A stretch of DNA of 64,000 nucleotides. Source: Isoetes taiwanensis. Its lineage: Eukaryota; Streptophyta; Lycopodiopsida; Isoetales; Isoetaceae. The stretch covers positions 4,569,606 to 4,633,605 of the forward strand of contig JAJEKV010000052.1 of the NCBI GenBank assembly GCA_021234155.1, given 5' to 3'. Positions within the stretch are counted from its first letter, which is position 1. Every line of letters begins with the position of its first letter. The notes beneath the pieces were generated by a model. That model ran no database searches and was not told the origin of the DNA. It worked only from the letters and a program-made list of their open reading frames with translations. Shown here piece by piece: positions 44,588 to 55,429 of the stretch. The translations under genes and the position numbers were made by a program.

Positions 44588-47500
44588 AAGATGGAAAAAT
44601 GAGGATAGATGGAGAAATGAGGATGCCCGCAGATGGAGAGTCTTGGAAGAATGTCGAAGAAAAGTGGCCACAATTTAAAACAGAGCTTCGCAACATTAGG
44701 CTTGGGCTAGGGCTTGATGGAATATGTCCATGGGGAACTATGTCATCATCACATAGCGTATGGCCGATAGTTGTTGTAAACTACAATATTTCACCATGGA
44801 TGGCTATCAAACCTGGTCATATCATGTTGACATTAATTGTTCCAGGTAATTATGTTATGGTCATATCTTGCTGTATGAACATGTAACAAAGTGGAAAAAC
44901 GTTTCTTGCAGGAAAATACCAAGTAAAAAATATGGATGTTTACATGGAAACTTTGGTAGAGGAACTAGAAATATTGTGGAAGGGGATTCACATGTATGAC
45001 ATTGCAAGAGAGCCACATGATTTCACACTACATGGGATGCTATGTTTCACAATTCATGATTATCCAGGCTTTTCTGTGGGATCAGGCAAGTATATCACTA
45101 CAAAATTATATAAGCTAAAAATTCTAGTTGCTTGTAAACCATGATCCTAAAATCAAGTGCTTACTTTGTGATGTAACAGGTCTACAGACAAGTGGAGCAT
45201 ATGGATGTCCCTCATGCGGAACTAGCCTAACATCATACAGATCCAAACATCTCAAGAAGCAAATTTACATTAGCCACAAAAAATATCTGCCTGAAGGGCA
45301 CCATGCACGTGGGCGTGAGGTGACAAACCCACCAAAGCGATGGACAACTAGGGATTGGCTCTATGCATGGAAAGATGCAAATCCAAATTTGGATTACTTG
45401 GCTAATATTGGAGAAGGCAATAGCACACTCCCCCCTGGTATGAAACGTTTATCTATATTTTATAGATTGGAGTACTGGGTAGACTTGGAAGTCGTACACT
45501 TGCTTGATCCAATGCATATGTTCAAAAATATTGCACATTCTTTATGGAAGCATTTAACTGGTGAGTGGGAGATATTAGGAGCCCGAGAAGACCTTAAAGA
45601 AAGAAAAATAAAAAGAGAATATTGGCCAATTGAGAGGGCTGGAAGACTCAAATGGAAAAAGGGTCCTTGGGTGTTAGAGAAACAACAGCTTGCCACAGTG
45701 CATAGGAGAATACAAAATATTCGCACACCGACTGGACATGGTGCTTCTCTACAAAAAGCATTTACAAAAGATGGAAAACTCAGTGGTCTCAAGACACATG
45801 ACTGGCATAAGTTTCTGCAGGTATTTTATCATGAGTTTTGTTGCATGACTATTGAAAATATTTTCATGTATTAAACCGTTGTTTATTGTGGATGTAGCAT
45901 GTGCTTCCTTGTGCCATTGGAAGCTATCTGACACCAGCTATAAGAATATTACATATCGTTTAGGCAAATTTGTGAGATGGGTGTCTTTGAAGGAAATTGA
46001 TATCTCTGACATTCCAAAGATGGAGGAGGAGGCCATTTTACTATTATGTGATATTGAGAAAGAGTTTCCTACGAGCTTCTTAGATTTACAAGTATTATAT
46101 TGTCCTTTCCTTAAATCTTTCTCACTATGATTCTTTTTCTTATATTATGTATAGATCTGATGATATTAATGCAATGATATTATTGGCATAGGTGCACCTA
46201 TTAATTCATATTCCAAATGAGATCAAATTAGCAGGTCCTGCTCCTGCACGATGGATGTTCTTTCTCGAGCGATATATGAAAGTGCTCAAGGGATTTGTCC
46301 GCCAAATGGCTAGGCCAGAAGGGTGTATAGCAGAGGGCCATCTCATACAAGAAACACTTTATTTCCTGAATGATGTGACGATTGCATGCAATCCAGATGG
46401 CCTTAAAATGTGGGAGGAAAAAGAGCCCGATGAGATTATATCAGAAGTTCTACAAAGCAAAGGTGTGGAAAGGAATCTAAATGATGAGATGTTTCGTGCC
46501 ATAAATACATTTGTCTTGAATAATACAACGAGTCTGCAATCTTGGCGAGACATGTATGAAATTGCAAAGGAAGAAGCACGAAGAAATAGCTCACATAGGC
46601 GTGGTTCAATAATTGAAGAATGCACCTTGCCAGACACAATGAGCAATGATTGGTTATTAGCTCGTATGGATGAAGCAAGAGATGGTGGACAAACTGTTCC
46701 AGATGATGATTATGAGCTTGCCATTGGATGCAATAGAAAGGTATGTAATTTAAATGTTTTTATCCAATAAACTATATAATTCACTAAAATGCTTTCATAT
46801 TAGGCACGATTTCATACATCCATGTGGGCATATAGGCAACACTTTCGTATTAGTAAGGTTGATAAATGGAGAATCACCTTTGACTCTGGAATCATGGCAC
46901 AATTTGAACAAAGGAGTCAAGCAAGCAGTAGGGATCGTAACCCCATTGATGGTGAATTATATTATGTTGGAACTATATCAGATATCATTGAGTTAAACTA
47001 TCGAACCTTTTGTGTAAATGTATTGAAAGCACAGTGGTTCAAGGTTGTGTACAGAGGTCGGGGAAAAACAATTAGGACACATGCTTCTAGATTTGTGGAG
47101 ATTGATTCCACAAAAGTGCTACCCGACATGGACGAGCCATTTATTTTCCCAAATCAGGTTGAGCAAGTCTTTTTTCATCCAAATCATGACAACAATAATT
47201 GGTGGATTGTGATACATTCCCACCCTAGGTCGCGTCATGTGATTGGAATTCCCACATCTGCAAACAATATCGAGCCAATATCTGATGAGGATGATGGACA
47301 ATCAAGTCATGTAGCAGAAGATGTCATGTCTGCAGCAGAACATGAACTTGATGTGCTAGATACTGATACTATGGAAGGTGATGTCACATTTACAGGAGAT
47401 GGTGAGGAGACAGATAATGAGTTACCTCAGGCATCTTATTTCCATGAAAACATCGATGATGAAGATGCTAGCTTCATTTTGCGATCTCCAATGATCTCCC

Positions 47501-47700
47501 CTCCACGAGAAGAGGTTAGAAATATTGTGCAAATAAGTCACGGTGGCATTGATGATGAGGACTATATTGAGGATGAAGAACTTTCAAGTATTGATTCACA
47601 TTTTCATCCAGACAGGAGTTTACATCTACATCTGGATGATGATGAGTTAGACGACATTGAGCATGACATCAATGACCAATCTAATCTTAATGCTTTGTAA
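44588..47700 (+). pseudogene. CACTA TNP2-type transposase, 5'-truncated, six exons
   Basis: Inferred exons are 44588-44845, 44912-45085, 45180-45820, 45898-46091, 46192-46740 and 46804-47700, all with GT/GC-AG borders (the second intron uses a GC donor). Exons 1-3 carry Transposase_21: MRMPADGESWKNVEEKWPQF, LGLGLDGICPWG, then AYGCPSCGTSL and HLLDPMHMFKNIAHSLWKHL. Exons 4-5 carry DUF4218-like sequence (VHLLIHIPNEIKLAGPAPAR, PEGCIAEGHL). Exon 6 carries a DUF4216-like segment (WFKVVYRGRGKTIRTH, FIFPNQVEQVFF) and an acidic tail. Exon 4 has a frameshift after about 45950. N-terminal catalytic parts are missing. Confidence 0.8.
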
Positions 47701-47885
47701 AAATTGGTTTTAGATATTTTATGAATAGCTTGACATGTATGTTGAATGATGACTATATTGAAGACGAAGAAGTTCCAAGAATTGCCTCACGTTTTAATTT
47801 GCGTACAAATTTGTGCTTGCATTTGGATGATGATGAGTTGGACGATATTGAGCATGATATTGAAGACCAGTTCAACGCTTTATGA
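47559..47885. repeat. Tandem duplication of the transposase C-terminus
   Basis: The last about 140 bp of exon 6 (GATGATGAGGACTATATTGA ... GATGATGATGAGTTAGACGA) recur diverged at about 47745-47885, including a second in-frame-like acidic end. Confidence 0.75.
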
Positions 47886-48239
47886 CATTATGTTGAATAT
47901 TATGTAAAAGTCTGCTCTAAATTGCTTTTCTTGTAGTTTATTTAGTTGTATCACACCTAAGAATACATATGCATATGTGTATAATTTGGGATCTTGTAAA
48001 TGATAGGCCAGCAATGCTCCTAAGTCGGAAGGTGTCCCTACTTATCTTCTTGAACTGCCCTTTTAAGACGAGATGCTTTTCATTTTCCAAAGCTTCTGCA
48101 AGATCATTCGTAGAATGCACTAATAGTTTGTAATAAGGTGTGCATAGTATGGTGTGCATTGAGGTTGAAGTCAAGGTCTAATAGGGTATGCATAGTATGG
48201 TGTGCCAGTCTAATTGAATACTATAAAATGTTTATTTGC

Positions 48240-48788
48240 AATGTTGTTTTCCTCATACTAGCTAGTGGCACATTTGTGTCAGACTTAGCCCCTTTTGCGT
48301 CAAGGTGTCTATGCATTTCTAATTCACAATGTCACTATATTGACACTTCTTTGATGCACGTAAATGCCACAATATATAATAGAAAATTGATATAAAATTG
48401 CCGATGTGTCTGACACTATAAAATGACACAAACGTTTTACAAAAGGTGACAAGAAGCTATCATAAAATGTGACACAAAAACATTACAAAATTGACTCAAA
48501 ACTTTAGAACTAGCGATGTTATAGTGGACATAAACTTATTGTTATTCTTGACTTAAATTATGTCACAATCCTTTCACAATACATGATGTAATCGTCATTG
48601 CAAATGCTAACGAAAAATTAATAAAATTTTGACACAAATATGTGACAAAAATGATGTTGTTGTTGACACAACTATACTGACACAAGTATTGACGCAATCA
48701 AATTAATTTGTGTCACTTTCAAGCTTCTGACACAAATCTGACGAACCTTAAAATGTAGTGACGCAGGGCTTGACACAAAAAGCCTATC
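48240..48788. repeat. CACTA subterminal repeat array
   Basis: TGACAC, GTGTCA, TGACACAAA and near variants occur many times on both strands in about 500 bp before the terminus (for example 48338, 48414, 48468, 48660, 48678, 48728, 48770). They are probably transposase binding sites. Confidence 0.65.
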
Positions 48789-48799
48789 CTCTTGTAGTG

Positions 48800-50841
48800 T
48801 TTGGTAAGCCACTTTCCTTCAACATGGACCTAATTGCATCCATAATTGTTCTGTTTTTCCTTTCTGACACCCCATTTTGTTGAGGAGTGTATCTGCATGT
48901 TAATTGCCTTTTAATGCCATGTGTAATGCAATAGGTTCTGAATTTTATTGACAAATACTCTCCACCACGGTCTGATCTAATGCATTTTAGCTTGTGGCCT
49001 GTTTCCCTTTCCATTTCTGCCACATATTGCTTGAATGCATTTAAGGCTTGTGATTTCTTTTCTAAACAATATGCCTTACACTTTCTACTGTAGTCATCAG
49101 TAAAGGTTATGAAATACCTTTTGTTACCTCTTCCTCTCACATTTAATGGGCCACATAAGTCTGAGTGCACTAATTCCAATGTTTGCTGAGTTTTAGATTG
49201 TCTTTTAGCAAATGGCAGCCTGTGGAATTTTCCTAGAGCACATCCTTCACAGATGTGATTAACTTCGCTGTCACAATAATCAATGAGGCCTTGTTTATGC
49301 AGACTTTCTAGTTTCTTGTAATCTGTGTGTGCTAATCTATTGTGCCATAATTCTGCACCAACTTCAGAAATTGCATTTACATCATAATGCACAAGATTAC
49401 TTAGTTCAAATAAGTTGCCAACTCTTTTAGCATAAAACTTCAATTCATTTTTGAGAAAGACATTACATTGTTCAGCCTCAAATGTCACCCTATATCCCAA
49501 ATCACATAACTGGCTTACTGAAATCAAGTTTTTGATTATTGCTGGAACACACAATACATCTTCAATATTTACAATATTTCCATTTAAGTCTTTTAACTGC
49601 AAAAGTCCACTTCCTTGAATATCTTGCAATGCCCCATTTCCAACTTGTATTTTTCTTGATTTTGCAGTGGAGAATTTCTTCAAAATTTCAGCATCCTTAA
49701 CTACTGATCTTTCAGCTCCAGAATCAACTATCAAATGATCAGCATTATTAGCACATGAATTTTCATTGATAACTGCAAAATTACTTAATACCTCATCTTC
49801 ATCTTGTGTTTCAGTCTTAGCCTTAACCTCTTGTTCTTCTTGTGCAATGTATGCTTTCTCATAGCCTCCACCCCTACCTCTGCCTGCTCTTCCTCTGCTG
49901 GAATCACCCCTTCCTCTGAAGGATTTACCATAATTTTTCGGTGTGGGGCACTTGGAGGCTGCATGTCCTCTTTCCCCACAATTGTAGCAATTAAAATCTT
50001 TCTTTAATTTAGGGCATTCACTTTTATAGTGCCCTGCCTCATGACAGTGATAGCAAATTATTTTGCCTTTCCTTTTCATTACTAATATTTCAGGTGTTTC
50101 TTCATTTTGGCTTTGTCTCAATACTTTCTTTTGCTCCCATTCAGTTCTAAGCATGACTTCTGCCTCCTCCCTACTTTTGCTTGTATTTCTAATAAACAAT
50201 GCCAATGTTTCATTCTCTCCTATTGCTCTTGAAATTTGTAACACCTGACTTCTTTCAGATATTACAACCCCAGCCCCTTCTAGGTCAGCAATTAAGTTAT
50301 CAAACTTATTGAAAAACTCAGATACATCTTCATCTTCACTAAGATTTAGATTTCTTAGTTCATTTTCCAATAAATCTATTTGAGATGATGTTTTCTCCTC
50401 ATAGTGCTTAAGGAGAAATTTCCACATCTCCCTAGGACTGAGAAACCTTAATTTCAAACGTATAGCAGGACTTACCTTGCAAGTTATGATTCCTTGTGCT
50501 TCCTTGACTTTAGCCTGCAGTGATTTGCCTCCTCCTGTACTGGTAACTCCTCCAGTACGTGCAGCACTGGTGCTTGAGCCTGCACCTGCAGCTCCAGAAC
50601 TTGCACCAGCAGCTCCAGTGCTTGCCCCTGCAGATTGACCACCTGCAGCTCCAGTAACTGAACCTGTGGAGGCTGTTCTAGTTAGCACTTCTGCTGCCAC
50701 TGAGCTATTAGGATCAACTACCTCCCAAAGCTCCTCCACATCCAGTACATGCATTATGGCATCCTTCCATATTTGGAATCCTGGACCACCTTTGTATACA
50801 TCTATGGTGTTGAGCAAACTTGCTCCAAATCTGCTAGACAT
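48800..50841 (-). CDS. gag-pol: Copia-1 gag, protease and integrase (5' part of gag-pol)
   Basis: ATG at 50841 (MSSRFGASLLNTIDVYKG) lies 10 bases after the PBS. The gag domain (UBN2/DUF4219 type) has an Ala/Gly/Ser-rich insert, then two CCHC knuckles CYHCHEAGHYKSEC and CYNCGERGHAASKC. The protease site is LIVDSGAERSVV. GAG-pre-integrase HxxxH/CxxC is seen as HNRLAHTDYKKL ... CEGCALGKFH. Integrase has HSDLCGPL, FTDDYSRK, RSDRGGEYLS and YTPQQNGVSERKNRTI. No internal stops. The frame is cut by the CACTA element after KESGLPN and continues at 44587. Confidence 0.9.
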
Positions 50842-50850
50842 GATTGAGAT

Positions 50851-50863
50851 GGCTCTGATACCA
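50851..50863 (-). promoter_or_regulatory. Copia-1 primer binding site
   Basis: The minus strand reads TGGTATCAGAGCC one base after the LTR end, complementary to initiator Met tRNA. Confidence 0.9.
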
Positions 50864-50864
50864 C

Positions 50865-51703
50865 TGATGAATTTAGAGGCAAAGAGTATGATTTTGCAAG
50901 TGTAATAACAAAATGCCTAGCAAGATTTTCAAAATTCAAGATCTACATAAACACATGTAGTACAAGTGAAGATTTAGTGGAGAGCCACAATATGGTCTCT
51001 CATCTCCACTATTGTAAACTCAATAATATGGGAAACAAGTTTTAATGGTCAATAAACCATTAGCCTTAAATCTTCACAAAGATATAATGAGTTTACTGTT
51101 CATCGGGCATTGACCCGATTACTGTAGCTCAATTGACTTGAGCATTTCACGTTCTACTCAGCCGGATCTGCTTCATAACTCCGTCCGTCCATATGTTCTC
51201 ACAAGTTGTAAATCCGGCGGTTAAGGGACAGCTCCACTTTCCTATCTGGGTCTATCTCCATGTCTGCATATATCCCACAGGATAAACGTAAGGAAAAAGG
51301 CTGGTTCACAATATCCCACAGGAACGTTGATAAAAATCGGCCTTGGACCCATTGAGGCTTATTCTTCGAATTAATTTGCTTTCTTCTTCAACCTTAACCA
51401 TGGTTGCACTATTTGGTTCTCAACCTCCAATGAACAATTTTGCTAGCCGAGAATTTATCATCACTGCTGTACCCTAGGTAATTAGATAATTCTCAAGTTT
51501 TTTCTGGTCCACTGCCACTGCTTCTCATGGGCAGACACATTGAATTGTTTAAGTCTTCATGCAGTATAGGTCACAACATTCTGCAACATTCTGCAACTTG
51601 TGAGTTCACTTGGATCACTGACTGCTCACTTGCATTCTAAAAGCAATCACTGCCACTGCTTCTCATGATTGCAATATAGACTTATAAAGCTGAAAACTTA
51701 TCA
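50865..51703 (-). repeat. Copia-1 5' LTR
   Basis: 839 bp, TGATAAGTTTTC ... ATTCATCA on the minus strand. It matches the split 3' LTR except for short indels (for example 16 bp and a CTTAACA-type block) and scattered substitutions. It is bordered by target duplication AATGC at 51704-51708. Confidence 0.9.
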
Positions 51704-51708
51704 AATGC

Positions 51709-54340
51709 ATAAGGAAGGAGCAAGTGGCCTATCTCCTTAAACTTGAGGTTGACGACCAAGAGACAGAAGAAGAGAAAGAGGCCAAAGCATTGAGCAAACT
51801 CCCAAAGCCTATAGCAAAGTTGGTGAAGTAATTTCATGACTTGTTTCCCGATGAGATTAAGCAACTTCCACCTTACAGAGGAGCCAAGTGTGAAATAGCA
51901 CTTGAGCCAGGGACTAAGCCAACAAGCAAGGCGCCCTACAGAATGTCGACCCAAGAGTTGATGGAATTGAAGAAGCAACTGCAAGAATTGCTAGACCTAG
52001 GGTTCATAAGACCTAGTGTCTCTCCTTTTGGATACCATAAAAAACAAGTATGCTTTGCCTAGATCAGATGATCTAATGGACCAATTGCAAGGGGTGAAGA
52101 TTTTTTCCAAGATAGATTTGAGATCAGGTTATCACCAGATCAGAATCAAAGAAGAGGACATCCATAAGACTGCATTCAGAATGAGATATGGTCACTACGA
52201 ATTCACAGTGCTCCAGCAGCTTTCATGAGGCTCATGAACGATGTTTTCCGTGAATTCCTAGACTCTTTCATCATAGTTTTCTTTGATGATATTCTAGTTT
52301 ACAGCAAGTCCCTAGAGAAGCATGTCCAGCACTTAAGAAAGGTGCTTGAAAAGCTAAGAAGGCATCAACTCTTTGCGAAGCTATCCAAGTGCCACTTCGC
52401 AACAGAAAGGGTGGAGTACTTGGAGCATGTGATCATAGCAGAAGGGATTTTTACGGACCCTGCGAAGATCGAAGTAGTCATTGATTGGCCGCCACCGAAG
52501 AACACCCATGAAGTGAGAAGCTTCCTCGGCCTAGCAGGATATTACAGGAAATTCGTAAAGAACTTTGCAAAAGTAGCAGCGCCGCTGACGAACCTCACCA
52601 AAGCGGGAAAGATAAAGGATTGGGCAAGTCATTGGCAAAAGAAGGCCCATACAGCATTTGAGACCTTGAAAAAAGCTTTGACAACAGCGCCAGTCCTAGT
52701 CTTGCCAGATCCATCCAAAGATAAGCTTGTGGCGACAGACGCTAGCAGGATAGCAACAGGTGTGGTGCTACCCGACGCATGATCAGGAGCTTCTGGCTAT
52801 AGTAAGAGCTTTAAGAATTTGGAGGCACTATCGGTTGGGAAGAAAGTTCCAGCTGGATACGGCTCATCAAAGCCTCCAATACATTTTTACACAACCACTC
52901 CTCAATTTGAGACAAAGGAGGTGGATGGAATTCCTCGAAGAATATGACTTCGAGATAATCTATAAGCCAAACAAGCTCAACGTAGTCGCAGATGCGCTTT
53001 CTAGAAAGCCATTGAAGACAAGGACGCATTGTAATGCCATATCAACGCTCACAAATGAGTATGGCAAGAAGATCGAAGAAACCTTGCCAACAGATCCCGA
53101 CTGTAAAGAAGTTTGGGCAAGTCTTTGTAAGGAGGCCAGGACTGATAAGGAAAGGGAGATATTCAGGCACTATAAGAAAGAGGGTAACTTGCTATACCAC
53201 AAGAACAAGTTATGTGTACCAGAATCTTCAGGAGTAAGGAAGCTAATCCTCCATGATACACACAATAGTCCCATAGCAGGGCATGCAGGGTTTATGAAGA
53301 CATATTTCAAGATTAGAAGCAGCTACTTCTGGCCCGGCATGAAGAAGCAGATAGCAAGGTACATTCGTGAGTTCCAGATATGCCAGCAAACAAAGGCGGA
53401 GCAACTCCGAATCCCAGGAGCCTTGGTGTCGTTGCCAGTGCCAAATGCTAAGTGGGAAGTCATAAGCATGGACTTCATTACAGGGCTCCCAAGAACAGCA
53501 AGAGGCAAGGATGCCCTGATGGTGGTGGTCGATAAGTTGTCAAAGATGGCACACTTTGTGCCGTGCAGGACAACTGACACAGCATTGGATACTGCCGTCA
53601 TATTTACTAAGGAGATTTTTAGACTCCACGGCATGCCGAGGGAGATAATCTCGGATAGGGACTCTAAATTCATGAGTGCTTTTTGGCAGGACCTATTTAC
53701 CACCATCCAGATGAAGCTCTCCATGAGCACGGCATACCACCCGCAGACGGATGGTCAGACGGAGCGAACCAATAGGATCATTGAAGATATGTTAAGAAGC
53801 TATGTTTGGAACAAGCAATCTAAGTGGGATGATTTCATCCATTTAGTAGAGTTCGCCTACAACAGTACCAAGCAGGAGTCATCGCAGATGTCTCCTTTTA
53901 TCATCAATTATGGGTATCAGTATCTTACCCCAGATACTTGGCACAATCCAGTGTCCAAGGTAGAAGTCTCCCAGCAAGTGCTTTCGGATATGCCGCAGTT
54001 GGTGGAGGAGGTGAGAGGATACCTCCTAGCAGCAAGAAGTAGGCAGAAAAGCATCGCCAACAAGCACAGGACAGTAAGGGAATTTCAGGTGGGAGACAAT
54101 ATATGGTTGAAGATCAAGGTGAAGCAGGCCAAGCTCTGCATCGGCAATTGCAAGAAGCTTGCTCCAAGATGGGCTGGACCTTTCAGGATAAGCAAAAGAG
54201 TAGGTACCCAATCCTACAAGTTGGACCTGCCAGCACATCTAAAAATCCATATGGTCTTCCATGTAAGTCTCCTAAAGAGGCACACTCCTAATGCAGAGGA
54301 AGTATTGGAGACAACTGAGTTATTGGAAATGACGGACGAC
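51709..54340 (+). pseudogene. pol: Gypsy-H RT, RNase H and integrase (3' part of gag-pol)
   Basis: The frame resumes after Copia-1 (IRKEQVAYLLKLEVDD), has TAA at 51829-51831, then the RT start [20 protein letters not shown]. Three small deletions remove conserved RT/RNase H blocks at about 52033 (joins SPFG to [10 protein letters not shown]), 52210 (joins YEFTV to APAAFMRLM) and 52770 (joins ATGVVL to YPTHDQELLA). The catalytic FFDDILVYS is present. RNase H ends ADALSRKP. Integrase has HNSPIAGHAGF but EFQICQQTK, where the first zinc Cys is lost. Catalytic Asp, Asp and Glu are in SMDFITGLP, SDRDSKFM and HPQTDGQTERTNR. The C-terminal domain PRWAGPFRISKRVG and FHVSLLKRH follows. Confidence 0.9.
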
Positions 54341-54570
54341 TAGCTTGAAATCGTCCCAGAGGTTCTTCTTGACAGGGCTTATAAGAAGACAAGAAGATCC
54401 CAATTTCTCCAATACCTAGTGAAATGGATGCACTTACCTGTGGAAGACGCTACGTGGGTACTACAATCAGATTTGGAGAAGCAGTACCCCCAATTCATGG
54501 AGCAATGCAAGGGTCGGCTCATCACCGAAGTAGTCGACATCGACTCGATAGGTGAGTGGAAGGTAGATTA
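54341..54570 (+). pseudogene. Gypsy-H chromodomain
   Basis: After a TAG at 54341-54343 the same frame encodes LEIVPEVLLDRAYKK ... QYLVKWMHLPVEDATWV ... DLEKQYPQFMEQ, a chromodomain-like module as found at the integrase C-terminus of chromoviruses, where it directs integration to heterochromatin (often by reading H3K9 methylation). The TAG separates it from integrase in the present copy. Confidence 0.85.
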
Positions 54571-55429
54571 AAAAGTCTACTTCCGGCCCACGGAAGTAGA
54601 CGACCTTGAGAGATAAGAGGTCATTCAGGTATGCATTGATAGGAAAGCACCTCTAGTCAATGCCTACTACGCGGAGGACTCTATCCTTCACGCCCAAATA
54701 CGAGAAGAACACTATCCTCCACGCCAAAGGCAACTAAAGGTGTAGGCATGAGTGAGCATCCTAGGCATGATAGGGCGCTGTCTCCACGGCACCGATGGAA
54801 GAAACATAATCTTCCTACGCTGGGAGATATGCCTTGTATTCATGTAATTGTATTTAATGGGTGGTTCCCTAACAACCAACCCTTATAATAATTAAACGTA
54901 TACTGACGTAGTGTTGAACCTGCAGGCCAGTAGAAGAGTCGAGCGGCAGGGAGATCGCACTATGAAGACTCGCAACACATAATTTTGTCATAATGTGTTG
55001 TGAGGATACGATAAGGAGCATTAATTAGGGAAATTTTGAACTATAATAATGGTATAAGTCGTAAAATTTTGTGAATATGTAGCATTATAACAGGGGGTTT
55101 TCTTTGTGATTTTATACGCTTTTTGGCATGGTTTCATATGATTTCATGGGCGTATTGCACCAGGCATACTAATTAGTACATCTAGAGTGCGCATTATATT
55201 TGCATACGCTTGAATTAATTTTGATGCCTATTTTCAATAGTCTAGACCCATATATATGATATATTTTTCTATTATGTTCTATTTTTCTTATTACATTTTA
55301 TTTTGCTCGACATGCAAAGCTCGAGCAGCTCATTTTAGGGTTCCTATTTCCTCAAAAAAATTTTAGCACACCAGCCCTACCGGGCCTACAGCCTTTCCTC
55401 AAATTCTAGCCTATCCACGTGTAATTTCC
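54571..55429. other. Gypsy-H 3' region and dispersed repeat; no 3' LTR seen
   Basis: Coding-like sequence fades with TAA codons at about 54569 and 54615, and reads last at about 54740 (HYPPRQRQLKV). No copy of the LTR start TGTGACGTTTC was found. From 55073 to 55200 lies a dispersed repeat shared, inverted, with 35690-35815 and about 34905-34945. Confidence 0.5.

Larger units (their letters stand above)
44588..48799 (+). mobile_element. CACTA (En/Spm) transposon, 5' end deleted
   Basis: The right terminus on the plus strand is CTCTTGTAGTG (48789-48799), the complement of a CACTACAAGAG inverted repeat. Before it, about 500 bp are dense in TGACAC/GTGTCA motifs, typical subterminal arrays of CACTA elements. 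The transposase (TNP2 type) lies inside. At the left junction (44588) no CACTA terminus exists; the transposase starts in mid-domain, so the 5' end was deleted. It separates Copia-1 integrase from RT. Confidence 0.85.
21936..51703 (-). mobile_element. Copia-1: Ty1/copia element (nested, minus strand)
   Basis: It is inserted into the Gypsy-H pol frame with a perfect target duplication AATGC (21931-21935 and 51704-51708). Reading on the minus strand it has a 5' LTR (51703-50865), PBS, gag-protease-integrase, RT-RNase H, polypurine tract and 3' LTR (42319-42293 plus 22768-21936). The 3' LTR is split by the Helitron and the coding region by a CACTA element. Apart from those insertions its ORFs lack stops and the LTRs differ only by scattered substitutions and short indels, so the insertion is fairly young. 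Confidence 0.9.
13458..54770 (+). mobile_element. Gypsy-H: Ty3/gypsy chromovirus carrying an H3-like ORF (nested host)
   Basis: The order on the plus strand is 5' LTR, PBS, hairpin repeats, ORF1 (H3-like), hairpin repeats, ORF2 (unknown), gag, protease, then after the Copia-1 insertion RT, RNase H, integrase and chromodomain. Removing Copia-1 and one AATGC duplication restores a continuous frame across 21935/51709, so the 5' and 3' halves belong together. Without the insertion the legible element is about 11.5 kb. A matching 3' LTR was not found before 56 kb, so the 3' edge is approximate. Many stops and small deletions show it is no longer active. Extra ORFs 5' of gag are known in large plant gypsy elements such as Ogre; I know of none encoding a histone fold. 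Confidence 0.8.

Noticed and set aside
42300..44671. The first residues of the open frame above 44587 as copia protein
   Set aside because: They come from CACTA transposase DNA read antisense; the copia match begins at WVEAL.
54955..55010. GTGTTGTGAGGATACGAT as the start of a Gypsy-H 3' LTR
   Set aside because: Only about 9 bases agree with the 5' LTR start, and the following sequence does not match.
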